Shown here: positions 24,631 through 33,161 of the stretch, piece by piece | Layout of the letters: every line of letters begins with the position of its first letter | Position numbering within the stretch: position 1 is the stretch's first letter | NCBI GenBank assembly: GCA_937903155.1 | Contig: CALCZU010000032.1 | Coordinates: forward strand, 1-37,784 | From: an uncultured Bdellovibrionales bacterium | Lineage (GTDB): Bacteria > Bdellovibrionota > FAC87 > UBA2466 | Length of the DNA: 37,784 nucleotides | Direction of reading: 5' to 3' | Translations under genes and position numbers: made by a program | Notes under the pieces: generated by a model | Seen by the model: only the letters and a program-made list of their open reading frames with translations | Databases searched by the model: none | What the model was told of the DNA's origin: nothing

Positions 24631-24825
24631 AAAAAAGATCTCTGCACTTCTCAGGATGAAGGGCGGCGGAGGACTTGGGTACATGGGTCCTCAAGTTGTT
24701 TCGCAGGCCCTCGATAGAATTCGGAGACCCAATGACAACTTGCCGAGAAGGGTACTTGAGGACCCATGTACCCAAGTCCTCCGTCGACCGTCGTCACAAG
24801 CTTCTGCTACTTATCTTTTTTTTAT
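24627..24825. repeat. Large inverted repeat, possible MITE-like element or bidirectional terminator
   Basis: A perfect 29-bp inverted repeat (24668-24696 and 24754-24782) extends to about 33 bp with one mismatch and has a 57-base loop with smaller pairings (AAGTTGT 24693-24699 with ACAACTT 24735-24741). Outside it, ATAAAAAAAAGAT (24627-24639) is exactly inverted at 24813-24825. The outer arms overlap the stop-codon ends of both convergent genes, and each gives a T-run downstream of the hairpin on its strand. Confidence 0.85.
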
Positions 24826-25263
24826 TTGCGCCATTGCGCGTTTGACGTCTTTTTCTTTTTCAGCTTCCCGTTTGTCGTGGGATTTTTTGCCGCGGCCTAG
24901 ACCGAGTTCGACTTTGCAGAAACCTTTTTTGAAATACATTTTAAGAGGGATGAGAGAATAACCTCGGATTTGGATTTTTCCGGCGAGTTTGTCCAGTTCA
25001 CTCGCTTTGAGAAGCAGCTTTCGCGTTCGGAGCGGCTCGTGATTATTCAAGTTTCCCTGTTTGTAGACGGGAATGTGAACATTTAAGAGATAGAGTTCTC
25101 CGTTTTGAAAAATTGCGTACGAGTCTGAGAGTGTGGCTTTGCCTTCTCTTAAGCTTTTGACTTCGGTGCCTTTTAAGACAATTCCGGCTTCGCACTTTTC
25201 TTCGAAAGAGTAGTTGTGGAAAGCCTTGCGGTTTTCGGAAATAATTTTAATGCCTTCACTCAT
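24811..25263 (-). CDS. smpB: SsrA-binding protein SmpB
   Basis: Binds tmRNA and brings it to ribosomes stalled on broken mRNA (trans-translation). The 150-aa protein has the family's ISENRKAFHNYSFEEKCEAGIVL start, GTEVKSLREGK, NHEPLRTRKLLL and the basic C-terminal tail with GLGRGKKSHDKRE that inserts into the decoding centre. The tail ends IKKR. It overlaps the DUF502 gene by four bases (ATGA) and is the last gene of the minus-strand pan run. The tmRNA gene ssrA, sometimes near smpB, was not seen in the window. Confidence 0.97.
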   Translation of the reverse strand: MSEGIKIISENRKAFHNYSFEEKCEAGIVLKGTEVKSLREGKATLSDSYAIFQNGELYLLNVHIPVYKQGNLNNHEPLRTRKLLLKASELDKLAGKIQIRGYSLIPLKMYFKKGFCKVELGLGRGKKSHDKREAEKEKDVKRAMAQIKKR

Positions 25264-25865
25264 GCGGGTTGCAAGTGAAGCTCTTCAGACTGCACAATGC
25301 CCATGGAAATGACGATTTTAAAAGCTTCTTGAACGCTTAAATCTAAAGCGATGAGTTCTTCTTCGGCGACAAGGAGGTAGAACCCGGATGTTGGGTTCGG
25401 AGTGCAAGGCACAAAAATATTAGTGAGCGCTTTTCCTCCAGCCGCGGCAAGGACTTTGTGGTCAGGTTTACCCGTTCGAAAACCAATGGAGTAAATCCCG
25501 TTTCTGGGGAATTGGACTAAAACGACTCCTTTAAACTTGTCGTTTCTCGGATTTAAAATTGTCTCGAGAAATTTTTTAACTCCTCCATAGATTCCTCCGA
25601 TGACGGCAATTTTCCGGATAGCAGCATCGAGTAAATGGACAAAGTACTGCCCGATAAAATTCTGTGTCAGCGTTCCGACGATTAAGATGAGTCCAATTGT
25701 GATTAAGATCCCAAGTCCTGGAAAGTCCGGCAGGAGTGAATTGGGAACATAATTTCTGGCGGCATGGTCGAGACTTTGAACGATCCATCGAAGCAGGTCG
25801 ATAGTGAACATAACCGGGACTAAGACCAAAATTCCTGTCACAAAAGCGGCGCGCAATTTTTTCAA
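25260..25865 (-). CDS. DUF502-family membrane protein
   Basis: A 201-aa inner-membrane protein of the DUF502 family, function unknown. Two N-terminal hydrophobic helices (about 10-30 and 55-75, with GILVLVPVMFTIDLL and GLGILITIGLILIVGTL) are followed by the conserved IPGIYGGVKK-like segment (IGGIYGGVKKFLETI), FPRNGIYSIGFRTG and FVPCTPNPTSGFYLLV. The start appears to be TTG at 25865: GGAGG lies six bases before it and the protein then reads MKKLRAAF. The TTG two codons earlier directly abuts GGAGG and is unlikely. It lies two bases after the panC stop and overlaps smpB. Confidence 0.88.
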   Translation of the reverse strand: MKKLRAAFVTGILVLVPVMFTIDLLRWIVQSLDHAARNYVPNSLLPDFPGLGILITIGLILIVGTLTQNFIGQYFVHLLDAAIRKIAVIGGIYGGVKKFLETILNPRNDKFKGVVLVQFPRNGIYSIGFRTGKPDHKVLAAAGGKALTNIFVPCTPNPTSGFYLLVAEEELIALDLSVQEAFKIVISMGIVQSEELHLQPA

Positions 25866-25867
25866 GG

Positions 25868-26731
25868 TCAACCTCCGTTGAGCGTCACATTATCGATCAA
25901 ACGAGTCGATCCTGCAAAGGCTGCGATAAATAGATGTGGATGAGAAAGCGTCACGACTTTCTCATTGCCGTCGGTCGGCTCTAGGTCTCGACCTTGGGTG
26001 ACTTCAAGGTATTGCAATTTCAAAGGCTGAGTTTGGATTTTTTCTGTCAAAAGCGTAGTAAGCTCGGTTACCGTTAAAAACGGATTTTCTGAGATCATTT
26101 CGCGGGCCGACGCTAAAGTCTTCGGAATCACGCGAGCCCATTCGCGTTCATTCTCAGAGAGGTATGAGTTTCTGGACGACATCGCGACTTGATCATCGGA
26201 ACGAACAATGGGATGAGGAAGAATCGTCAGGGGCAAGTTAAAGTCCCTCGCCATGCGTTCGATAATTTTCAGCTGTTGGTAGTCTTTTTGACCAAACACC
26301 GCAAAGTTCGCTTGGGTGATTTCAAAAAGTTTTAAGCAGACGGTTGCGACGCCATCGAAATGTCCAGGACGAAACTTTCCGCAAAGTCTTTCTGAAAGGG
26401 CTCCCACTTTCACTAAAGTTGAAAAGCCTTCGGGATAAAGGTCGCGAACGGAAGGGTTGAAAAGAAGATCCACCCCCAAATCGTCGAGTTTTGCGCAGTC
26501 CGAATCAAAAGCGCGCGGATATTTTTCCAAATCTTCATTGGGGCCGAATTGCAAAGGATTGACGAAGATACTGACAATGACTTTTTGCCCATGCTCTTTT
26601 GCCATTCGAACAAGATTTAAGTGCCCTTCATGGAGATAACCCATCGTCGGAACGAGTGCGATCGTTTGATTTTGTCTTTTCCATTCGAGAACAGTTTCTT
26701 GAACTGTCTGCGGAGAGTTATGGGTTATCAT
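25868..26731 (-). CDS. panC: Pantoate-beta-alanine ligase
   Basis: Joins pantoate and beta-alanine with ATP to give pantothenate, the coenzyme A precursor. The 287-aa protein has VPTMGYLHEGH (the HIGH-like ATP site, about 28-38), the NPLQFGPNEDLEKYPR segment, VFGQKDYQQL and MSSRNSYLS (KMSKS-like). It overlaps the end of panB by 14 bases, so the pair is an operon of consecutive-pathway genes. Neither panD (beta-alanine supply) nor panE is in the window. Confidence 0.97.
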   Translation of the reverse strand: MITHNSPQTVQETVLEWKRQNQTIALVPTMGYLHEGHLNLVRMAKEHGQKVIVSIFVNPLQFGPNEDLEKYPRAFDSDCAKLDDLGVDLLFNPSVRDLYPEGFSTLVKVGALSERLCGKFRPGHFDGVATVCLKLFEITQANFAVFGQKDYQQLKIIERMARDFNLPLTILPHPIVRSDDQVAMSSRNSYLSENEREWARVIPKTLASAREMISENPFLTVTELTTLLTEKIQTQPLKLQYLEVTQGRDLEPTDGNEKVVTLSHPHLFIAAFAGSTRLIDNVTLNGG

Positions 26732-27572
26732 AAAACGAATGCGATTGTTGAGGGAATGCAGAACTTTTTACTTCCTGAGCGTAATCTGAAACCGCTTTTT
26801 GAACTTGGCCCGCGAGGTCTGCATACTTTTTCACAAATTTGGGGTTGAACTCAGGGTTTAATCCTAAAAGATCTTGAGCGACGAGAATTTGGCCATCGCA
26901 AAAAGGACCGGCGCCGATTCCGATCGTCGGAATTTTTACTTTCTGGGTAATCATTTGAGCCAGATCGACGGGAATTCCTTCGAGGACGATCCCGTAGGCG
27001 CCGGAATCTTCGAGTGCCATCGCATCGGCTAAAATCGATTCTTTCGCGCTCTCCGTTTTGCCTTGGATTTTGTAACCGCCAAAGACATTCACACTTTGAG
27101 GCGTTAAACCAATGTGGCCTAAGACTGGAATTCCACATTCAACAAGCCGTTCGACGGTTTTCGCAATGGTCACTCCGCCTTCGACTTTCACAGAAGCAGC
27201 TCCGCCTTCAGAAAGAAAACGTCCCGCATTGCGGAGGGCTTCTTCGGTCGAGATTTGATAACTCATAAAAGGCATATCGGCGACGAGGTGAGCGTGTTTC
27301 AAAGCTCTTGCGACGTTTTGGGTGTGATAGATCATCTGATCCATGGTCACAGACAATGTATTAGATTTTCCCTGAACGACCATGCCTAGGGAGTCTCCAA
27401 CCAAAACCAAATCGACGATTTCATCAAAAAGTTTTGCGAACAGGTAATCGTAGGCCGTCACGGCGACAATTTTTTGCGAATTCGCGTCGTTACGTGTTTT
27501 CAGGCTTTTCAAAAATTGGGAGGTGACTCGTTTGGTTGTCGGTTGTGCCGTCATGTTTAAGTTCAGCAACAT
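26718..27572 (-). CDS. panB: 3-methyl-2-oxobutanoate hydroxymethyltransferase
   Basis: Transfers a hydroxymethyl group from methylenetetrahydrofolate to 2-oxoisovalerate, making ketopantoate, the first committed step to pantothenate. The 284-aa TIM-barrel protein shows VTAYDYLFAKLFD, LVLVGDSLGMVVQG (metal ligands), DMPFMSYQ, VKVEGG with the catalytic Glu region, HIGLTPQSVN and GIGAGPFCDGQILV. Two in-frame ATGs exist (27572 and 27554); neither has a good ribosome binding site, and conserved sequence begins after both. Upstream on the same strand lies the porin gene, 59 bases away. Confidence 0.97.
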   Translation of the reverse strand: MLLNLNMTAQPTTKRVTSQFLKSLKTRNDANSQKIVAVTAYDYLFAKLFDEIVDLVLVGDSLGMVVQGKSNTLSVTMDQMIYHTQNVARALKHAHLVADMPFMSYQISTEEALRNAGRFLSEGGAASVKVEGGVTIAKTVERLVECGIPVLGHIGLTPQSVNVFGGYKIQGKTESAKESILADAMALEDSGAYGIVLEGIPVDLAQMITQKVKIPTIGIGAGPFCDGQILVAQDLLGLNPEFNPKFVKKYADLAGQVQKAVSDYAQEVKSSAFPQQSHSFYDNP

Positions 27573-27631
27573 AACAAAGAATGGGTGGAATATCTAGGCG
27601 TGAAGGCGAACGAGCATGGGGGCCGTTGGGA

Positions 27632-28927
27632 TTAAAGCTCTGCTTGAAGAGAAATTCCGTAAGTATATGAATTTGCAGAATAAGTGTAGTAGGGTGCGCC
27701 CGTCGTTGTAGCGCCGTCTTTTTCAATCTTACGGTCTTTGATGAAATGGTACTGGCCGTAGAGTCCGTACTTGACCGGCCAGGGGAGAAGAATATTTTCC
27801 TCTAAACGATGCTCAATCGAAATACCGACAATGTGAGCATCTGAATCGAGTGCGTTGAGGGTTCCCCCCGTATATTTCACTGGAGTCGGCCGATATTGAT
27901 AACCTGCGGAGGTGATGAGCTTGTCGTTAAACCAAGGCACTTCAATGGACGCTCGTGGGTTAAGCGTATTTTGAAACTCTTGTCGGGGGAGTGCGGTGAC
28001 CACTCTATTTCCGGAAGCGTCTGTGGTTTCGGTGATTAAAATCGGTGGCAAGTAATCTTTCCAAAATTGGTAATCCACACCCAGAGATGTTTTAAAGCCA
28101 GAAAAAACCTGCTGGATTTCGAATTGAATTTTCTTAGGTTCGTAGTACAGCGAGCTTTTTACCGTCACGGGCACGGAAACTGTACTGCCTCCAATGGGAG
28201 CTAATCCTTCAAAAGATTGAACAAACATCGGATTGATTTCTTCGTGATAGGTCAGAGCAACGGTTGTGGAATCAAACTTTCCGAGAAGGCCAAAAATCCA
28301 CGCTGAGTTGAGTCCGACATCCAAAACCATTCTTCCTGTCGGATTTTCGGGCATGAGGTTCGCGTCAGCATTTCCAGCACCACTTAAGTAGAGCGAAAGC
28401 CCGGCGCCGAAAAAAAGCTTGTCGGGCCAGAGTTCAAGAGCTGTTCCAAGAGTGGCTTTAAATTGAGAGTCCGAATTTCCGTATCTCACCGAATAAAAAT
28501 CATCCGGAGCATGGGACGTGAGGCTTCTCAACTTTTGATAGGGCCCCGAGAGTGCAAATCCGATTCCCATCATTCGAGAAAAAACATTGGGAATCAAAAA
28601 CGGGTAATTAAAACCCAGCGTCCAGACGGTAGTCTGAACATTTTCAAGTTCGTAATCTCTGACCGAAAGTTGATTTGTTTTCGGATCGCGAATTACGACC
28701 TGTTTAATTGGAGAGACTTGGGATCTGTTGACGGCGGTACTGAATGAAAAAAGGGTGCGATATCCCGCAGCAAGGAGTGCGGGATTGTAAAGCGCTGCAT
28801 GGGCGTTTTCGACTTCCGCATTCATCGCGGAAACTCGACCCGTTGTGTTTCCCCCTAAGCCATAGTTCTCCGCTTGGGAAGCGAAGAGTAACGAGGAGAA
28901 GATAAGAATGAAAAAAAATCGTTTGAT
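27632..28927 (-). CDS. FadL/OmpP1-like outer-membrane porin with an apparent ATC start
   Basis: A predicted 431-aa beta-barrel of the FadL/OmpP1 type, which takes up fatty acids or other hydrophobic compounds. The mature N-terminus (NYGLGGNTTGR, then NAHAALYNPALL) is FadL-like and the rest alternates in beta fashion. The nearest ATG (28825) lies inside this conserved region and would remove the signal peptide. The same frame continues upstream without ATG, GTG, TTG or CTG to the TAA of the previous gene, encoding a good signal peptide (KRFFFILIFSSLLFASQA). The only sensible start is ATC at 28925-28927, five bases after AAGGGG, whose first bases belong to that TAA. Confidence 0.8.
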   Translation of the reverse strand: MKRFFFILIFSSLLFASQAENYGLGGNTTGRVSAMNAEVENAHAALYNPALLAAGYRTLFSFSTAVNRSQVSPIKQVVIRDPKTNQLSVRDYELENVQTTVWTLGFNYPFLIPNVFSRMMGIGFALSGPYQKLRSLTSHAPDDFYSVRYGNSDSQFKATLGTALELWPDKLFFGAGLSLYLSGAGNADANLMPENPTGRMVLDVGLNSAWIFGLLGKFDSTTVALTYHEEINPMFVQSFEGLAPIGGSTVSVPVTVKSSLYYEPKKIQFEIQQVFSGFKTSLGVDYQFWKDYLPPILITETTDASGNRVVTALPRQEFQNTLNPRASIEVPWFNDKLITSAGYQYRPTPVKYTGGTLNALDSDAHIVGISIEHRLEENILLPWPVKYGLYGQYHFIKDRKIEKDGATTTGAPYYTYSANSYTYGISLQAEL

Positions 28928-28936
28928 GGAAACCCC

Positions 28937-29305
28937 TTACTTTTTCTGAGAAGTGATCGGACAATTAGTTTTGTAGTCAATCATTCCGCGAAGGACACTG
29001 AGGCGCAAATAATGCTCGCCGCTAAACTTACTTCTGTCCTCAACAACTTCTTTATACTTTTCGAGAAGAGGTCCGAAGGTTTTACAATACTCCGAGACTT
29101 TAATTTTTTTAGCGCAAAGGTGGACACCCATCACTGCGAGTTGCGCGCCCAATAAGTGGTGAGGCGTGGAAATCGCATCTCTGCCTTGCATGATTTTTAG
29201 ATATTCTTCTACGTATTTAACTTCCTCTTCACCGCAAGTTTCGGCAAAGAGAAAGTTGCTTCCTGAAGACAATACCAAAGCCGCTATCAATAAGTGTTTA
29301 AACAT
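28937..29305 (-). CDS. Small secreted protein of unknown function, 122 aa
   Basis: A signal peptide (MFKHLLIAALVLSSGSNFLFA) leads a helical, charged domain with four Cys (ETCGEE, HLCAKK, EYCKTF, TNCPIT), spaced to form two disulfides. Family not recognised. ATG 29305 was chosen because GAGGAG precedes it by five bases. In the mRNA this site can pair with CTCCTC 11 bases upstream, forming an 8-bp hairpin that would hide it. The stop codon TAA forms part of the ribosome binding site of the porin gene, so the two are likely coupled, perhaps as an exported partner of the porin. Confidence 0.8.
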   Translation of the reverse strand: MFKHLLIAALVLSSGSNFLFAETCGEEEVKYVEEYLKIMQGRDAISTPHHLLGAQLAVMGVHLCAKKIKVSEYCKTFGPLLEKYKEVVEDRSKFSGEHYLRLSVLRGMIDYKTNCPITSQKK

Positions 29306-29342
29306 CAGCACTCCTCGTTTCAGATTTGAGGAGCGATGTTTA
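29306..29342 (-). promoter_or_regulatory. Hairpin that can sequester the ribosome binding site of the 122-aa gene
   Basis: On the transcript, CTCCTC (complement of 29328-29333) and GAGGAG (complement of 29311-29316) are perfect inverted repeats with an 11-base loop; the stem can extend to eight pairs with one G-U. GAGGAG is the ribosome binding site of the downstream ATG. A translational switch is possible, but no ligand or protein partner is suggested. Confidence 0.35.
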
Positions 29343-29442
29343 ACATAATAGAACGGTTTTATCCAGCCGCGGTCTTTGAAAGGTAAGCAATCGGAAAAGT
29401 GACATTTTTTGTTAGTTTTTTGGGTGAGAAATCGCCGACAAA

Positions 29443-30243
29443 CTATCCTTGAGACAGTTTAAATAGCTCAACGTACTGCAAGGGCGCAAGCTCCTCCGCG
29501 CGTGTATTGGAATTAAATCCCATCTGAATCAGCAAGGCTTCCCAATTCACGTCTTTCGAAAAGGCTTTTAAATTACTCGTCAGCTTTTTTCTTCGATGAG
29601 CGAAAGCGGTACGGACTAATTTTTCGACTTTTAGAAGGCTTCCGTCGTCCTGTTTGGGAGTCAGTAAAAGGACAATTGAATCCACTCCAGGGATAGGGAA
29701 AAACGCGCTGGCGGGTAAAATCATCAGGGTTTCGATTTCAAAGTTGAGTTGAATGAGAATCGAAAGCGAACCGTATTCTTTCGTGCGAGGTTTCGCAGAA
29801 AGTTTCTCTCCGTACTCTTTTTGAAAAGTAAAAACGCAGCGAAGAATCTGAGATTTTATGGGAAGAATCTTCAATAAAATCTGGGACGAGATGTGATAGG
29901 GAAGGTTCGAAAGGATTGCGATTTTCTTTTCGGTATGAAGAGATAAATCGGTCTTCAAAAAGTCGCCTTCTTCTAATGGAGTTTCCGGATACTCTGCTCT
30001 TAAATAATTTGAAATCTTTCGATCAAATTCAAAAAGTCTCACGGGGCGAGTTGCCTGGGCTAATAGATGCTGAGTGAGTGCGCCTAACCCCGGACCAATT
30101 TCCCAATACTCATCCGGAAAAGGCTCTGCCAAAACTGGAGCTACCATTCGCTTTGCATAGGATTCAGAATGCAAAAAGTTTTGGCTAAAAGCGCGAAGTG
30201 CACTGGCACCGAGTTTTTCTAAAACATCTTTAGGGTGTGACAT
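29443..30243 (-). CDS. rsmA: 16S rRNA dimethyladenosine transferase
   Basis: Dimethylates two adjacent adenosines (A1518/A1519 in E. coli numbering) in the 3' end of 16S rRNA during late small-subunit assembly; also called ksgA. The 266-aa protein has FSQNFLHSE near the start, the SAM-binding EIGPGLGALTQ, the acidic-loop FEFDRKI, EGDFLKTD and the NLPYHISSQILLKIL active-site motif. AHRRKKL near the C-terminus is typical. It overlaps the tsaD end by 14 bases, making a tsaD-rsmA operon. Confidence 0.97.
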   Translation of the reverse strand: MSHPKDVLEKLGASALRAFSQNFLHSESYAKRMVAPVLAEPFPDEYWEIGPGLGALTQHLLAQATRPVRLFEFDRKISNYLRAEYPETPLEEGDFLKTDLSLHTEKKIAILSNLPYHISSQILLKILPIKSQILRCVFTFQKEYGEKLSAKPRTKEYGSLSILIQLNFEIETLMILPASAFFPIPGVDSIVLLLTPKQDDGSLLKVEKLVRTAFAHRRKKLTSNLKAFSKDVNWEALLIQMGFNSNTRAEELAPLQYVELFKLSQG

Positions 30244-31243
30244 CTGGATTCCATGAAGGGCTTGCGGATTCGTCCCACGAAGCGTGAATGAGTTTGCCTT
30301 CTTTGTAGAGAAGACCGCCTAAAAGCGCCACCATGGCGGCGTTGTCGGTGCAATGAGAAGGTTTGGGAAAGTAGGCCTCGGGAAGCTTTTCACGCAGTCG
30401 TGAATTGCACGCCACCCCACCTGTAACGACAATTGCTGCTCCAGGAAAATCTTTTTGAGCGAGGCGAACTTTATCCACCAAAGGATCGAGAATAGCTTCC
30501 TGACAGCTTGCGAGCAGTGAAAGCTTTTTTGCCTCTGTCATCGGGCGATTTTTCATCGCTTGATTATTGACAGCTGTTTTGAGTCCCGAAAATGAAAACG
30601 ACGTGGGAGCGATCTTCGCTCTGGGAAAGGCATAAGCCGTGCGATCGGTTTCGGTCGCCTTTTCGCGGACTAATTTATCAATGATGGGGCCAGCGGGATA
30701 AGGCATGTCGAGAATTTTACCGACTTTATCAAACGCTTCCCCTGCAGCATCATCCAAGGTACCGCCGAGCCACTGAAAATCGTGGATCCCTTTGACGTGA
30801 AAAAGTTCGGTGTGTCCACCACTGACAACCAGCGCGACCCACGGGAAGGGCGGCGGAGTTTTCCCCTCGAGAGTACAAAGAAGCGGCGAAAATAAATGCG
30901 CTTCGATGTGATTCACCGTCGAAAATTGTTTGTTCTCAGAAAATGCGAGGGCTTTTGTAAAGCCTACGCCGACAAGTAATGCGCCAATGAGTCCAGGGTG
31001 ACTTGTGACGACAAACCAATCAATTTCTTTAAGAGTGAGATTCGCTTGGGTTAAGGCTTCAGAAATTGCGGAAGGTAAACCTTTTAAATGCTCTCGACTC
31101 GCGATTTCGGGGACGACGCCGCCGTACTCGGTCATCTTACCAATATGCGAGCGCACGACGTCGCTTTTTAATTTCCATTCATCGACTGAAATGATGGCAA
31201 CACTCGATTCGTCGCACGAGGTATCAACCGCAAGAATATTCAT
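30230..31243 (-). CDS. tsaD: tRNA N6-adenosine threonylcarbamoyltransferase
   Basis: Transfers threonylcarbamoyl to A37 of ANN-reading tRNAs (t6A) within the TsaBDE complex. The 337-aa ASKHA-fold protein starts with the typical ILAVDTSCDES and has the metal-binding HIEAHLFS, VSGGHTEL (ATP site), GGTLDDAAGEAFDK and a C-terminal TGGVACNSRLRE. ATG 31243 fits the family's start; the open frame runs further to 31426 but lacks conservation. No clear ribosome binding site precedes it. TcdA, which further modifies t6A, is encoded at 13789-14658. Confidence 0.96.
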   Translation of the reverse strand: MNILAVDTSCDESSVAIISVDEWKLKSDVVRSHIGKMTEYGGVVPEIASREHLKGLPSAISEALTQANLTLKEIDWFVVTSHPGLIGALLVGVGFTKALAFSENKQFSTVNHIEAHLFSPLLCTLEGKTPPPFPWVALVVSGGHTELFHVKGIHDFQWLGGTLDDAAGEAFDKVGKILDMPYPAGPIIDKLVREKATETDRTAYAFPRAKIAPTSFSFSGLKTAVNNQAMKNRPMTEAKKLSLLASCQEAILDPLVDKVRLAQKDFPGAAIVVTGGVACNSRLREKLPEAYFPKPSHCTDNAAMVALLGGLLYKEGKLIHASWDESASPSWNPDVTP

Positions 31244-31313
31244 GAAGGGAGAGCAATAGCGAATTGGAAGGATTTTGTCCACTTTGAATCCATTTGAGCC
31301 GTATGACCCAAAG

Positions 31314-33161
31314 TCAGTGAAAGAGGCGTGAGAGATTTTCATCTCCGGTCGGTTTATTTGAAATAGAAGTGTCGTTTCCATCTTCAACGACGCGGAGTGA
31401 ACGGACCAAGTGATCCATTCCGACAAACTTTACAGAATATCCAATGCGTCCGGGTTCGCCTGCGGCGGCCCATCCGCTATGAAGCTGATCGGCTGTTGCA
31501 AAACCAAATTGATTGAGCTTGTCGGCGATTGCAGGCATTTTGCTGGGACTTGTGACTGAATGGCTTCCCGGCGTTTCGCCAGCGTAGGTATTGTAAAAAG
31601 AATCGCTCGCTTGGACATCCGCATTGATTTGAATCCACCCTTGCTGTCTTCGACCGACTTCAGGGGGGAAATAAGCAGGTGTCCTGGGATTTGCCATTTG
31701 AATCAATTGATTTCCTGAAGCGGCTTCCATGTAATCCGGATAAAGCGCTTTGGCGTATTGGGGTTCTAGGTAATCGTTTTGAATGCTTGAATCATCGGGA
31801 TTCGGAAAGACCGTGTAGAATGCGGCATCAAAGATCGTTGCACCTTGGATGGCATCGAGAGCCGCTCTTTGATTTTCATTTCCACCGGGTTCGGGCCAGC
31901 CGGTTTGCCGATTTCCGTCGGTACGACTGGCGCTATTGAATGGATGCAGGAGGTTGAAATAGGCCATGAGTTTTCGGTTTTGAATGCCAAAACGATCTTT
32001 CGCGCTAAATTGGAAGTTAGGATAAGGATTCTGTTGTCCTTGTCTTCCTGCGGTCGGCATCAACTGATCGATTCCCGGTTGGGGACCAATTCGACTTCCA
32101 AAAGGTTTTGCGACGGCAAAAGCCTCTAAAATCGGAAACTCTTCGCCATTTTCAAACCACTTCTCGGGCATATAAAACAACTTAGGTTTTGAAGTGAGTT
32201 TCACGGCGAAATAAGTTACGACGTCTCGTTTCTTTGCAACGCCCGCCAACATTTGATTTGAAAATTCGATAAATCGTGGAATGGCAACGCAACCATCCCC
32301 GCGTGAACTGAATTCGAAGTAGGGAAGCGCTATATTCAGAGGCAAGTCTCTTACCTCGAGATAATTTCCATCAGGCTTTATTAATTCCATCTGAAACCCA
32401 TTCGTATTTGCGAGGGAGAGATTTTTGACGGCCGACTGGAGTGCGGTTCGCACAATCGGATGCTCCGGACTCTCTCCGATTTGCATGGCGTTTTGGCGGC
32501 TTACAGAGTTTGTCCAATCCACAAGTGCCCCGATTTGAGCTCGGTGAGCTCTGGAGCGTTGGGTGTAAGATTGGATCAAATGATTGACGAGTCGTAAGTT
32601 TTCACCGGAGTTCGTACGGCACTGAACGTTTGAAGCTTCCTGAATCGCTCGAATCTGCGCTTGAATTGCAAATGCAAAAGGATCGAAGGTCGCAATGACC
32701 GGAGGAACGATAATCGGAGGAATACCCCCCGTGGTCGGCGAAGCGTTCGCGCAAATATTGGTCGTGCTATCAAAGACAACCCCTGACGAAGACTGATACC
32801 CATTCGCCTGCTGACACACAAAAAGTTCTACGTTGGCCGTCGCGCCGGGACCATCCATATCGGCTTTTTGATAAGGGTATCTTCGATTGTGTCTTGAGTG
32901 AGTGACGTTGATTCGCATGGCGAGTTCTTTTAGATCTTGGCGCATGCGATAGTTGACGGTTGCGATCTGATTTAAGGTTCTCGCTTGCCAAGCGGCGCCC
33001 GCGTAAGCTGCGGAGTCGGCAGCGAGTTGCAGATTAATTTTGCTATTGATCAAATGGCCAATATCCACAACGAACCCAAAAAGAATAAACATGAAAGTAA
33101 AAACGAGCGCGAATAAAATCGCGATTTGTCCGCTCTCATTCTTTTTGAGTGATTGTTTCAT
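31314..33161 (-). CDS. TadG/TadE-like pilus assembly protein
   Basis: A 615-aa protein with the hallmark N-terminus of Tad-type proteins: ESGQIAILFALVFTFMF starts a single transmembrane helix, then INLQLAADSAAYAGAAW follows, as in TadG/TadE. The large remainder should be periplasmic and has no clear domain; it is rich in Asn, Gln and Pro and contains several PNPDD- or NPYPNF-type turns. Tad systems build Flp pili, but no tadA, tadB, tadC or flp gene is in the window. Start at ATG 33161 with GGGG upstream. It is divergent from the ctp gene, leaving a 268-base control region. Confidence 0.85.
   Translation of the reverse strand: MKQSLKKNESGQIAILFALVFTFMFILFGFVVDIGHLINSKINLQLAADSAAYAGAAWQARTLNQIATVNYRMRQDLKELAMRINVTHSRHNRRYPYQKADMDGPGATANVELFVCQQANGYQSSSGVVFDSTTNICANASPTTGGIPPIIVPPVIATFDPFAFAIQAQIRAIQEASNVQCRTNSGENLRLVNHLIQSYTQRSRAHRAQIGALVDWTNSVSRQNAMQIGESPEHPIVRTALQSAVKNLSLANTNGFQMELIKPDGNYLEVRDLPLNIALPYFEFSSRGDGCVAIPRFIEFSNQMLAGVAKKRDVVTYFAVKLTSKPKLFYMPEKWFENGEEFPILEAFAVAKPFGSRIGPQPGIDQLMPTAGRQGQQNPYPNFQFSAKDRFGIQNRKLMAYFNLLHPFNSASRTDGNRQTGWPEPGGNENQRAALDAIQGATIFDAAFYTVFPNPDDSSIQNDYLEPQYAKALYPDYMEAASGNQLIQMANPRTPAYFPPEVGRRQQGWIQINADVQASDSFYNTYAGETPGSHSVTSPSKMPAIADKLNQFGFATADQLHSGWAAAGEPGRIGYSVKFVGMDHLVRSLRVVEDGNDTSISNKPTGDENLSRLFH

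Noticed and set aside
24631..24810. tmRNA (ssrA) next to smpB
   Set aside because: The sequence beside smpB is an inverted repeat without a tRNA-like end, CCA-type 3' end or resume frame.
28704..28964. 86-codon minus-strand frame at the porin N-terminus
   Set aside because: It is in the other frame over the porin signal peptide and contains no recognisable domain; the porin frame gives the signal peptide and FadL-like sequence.
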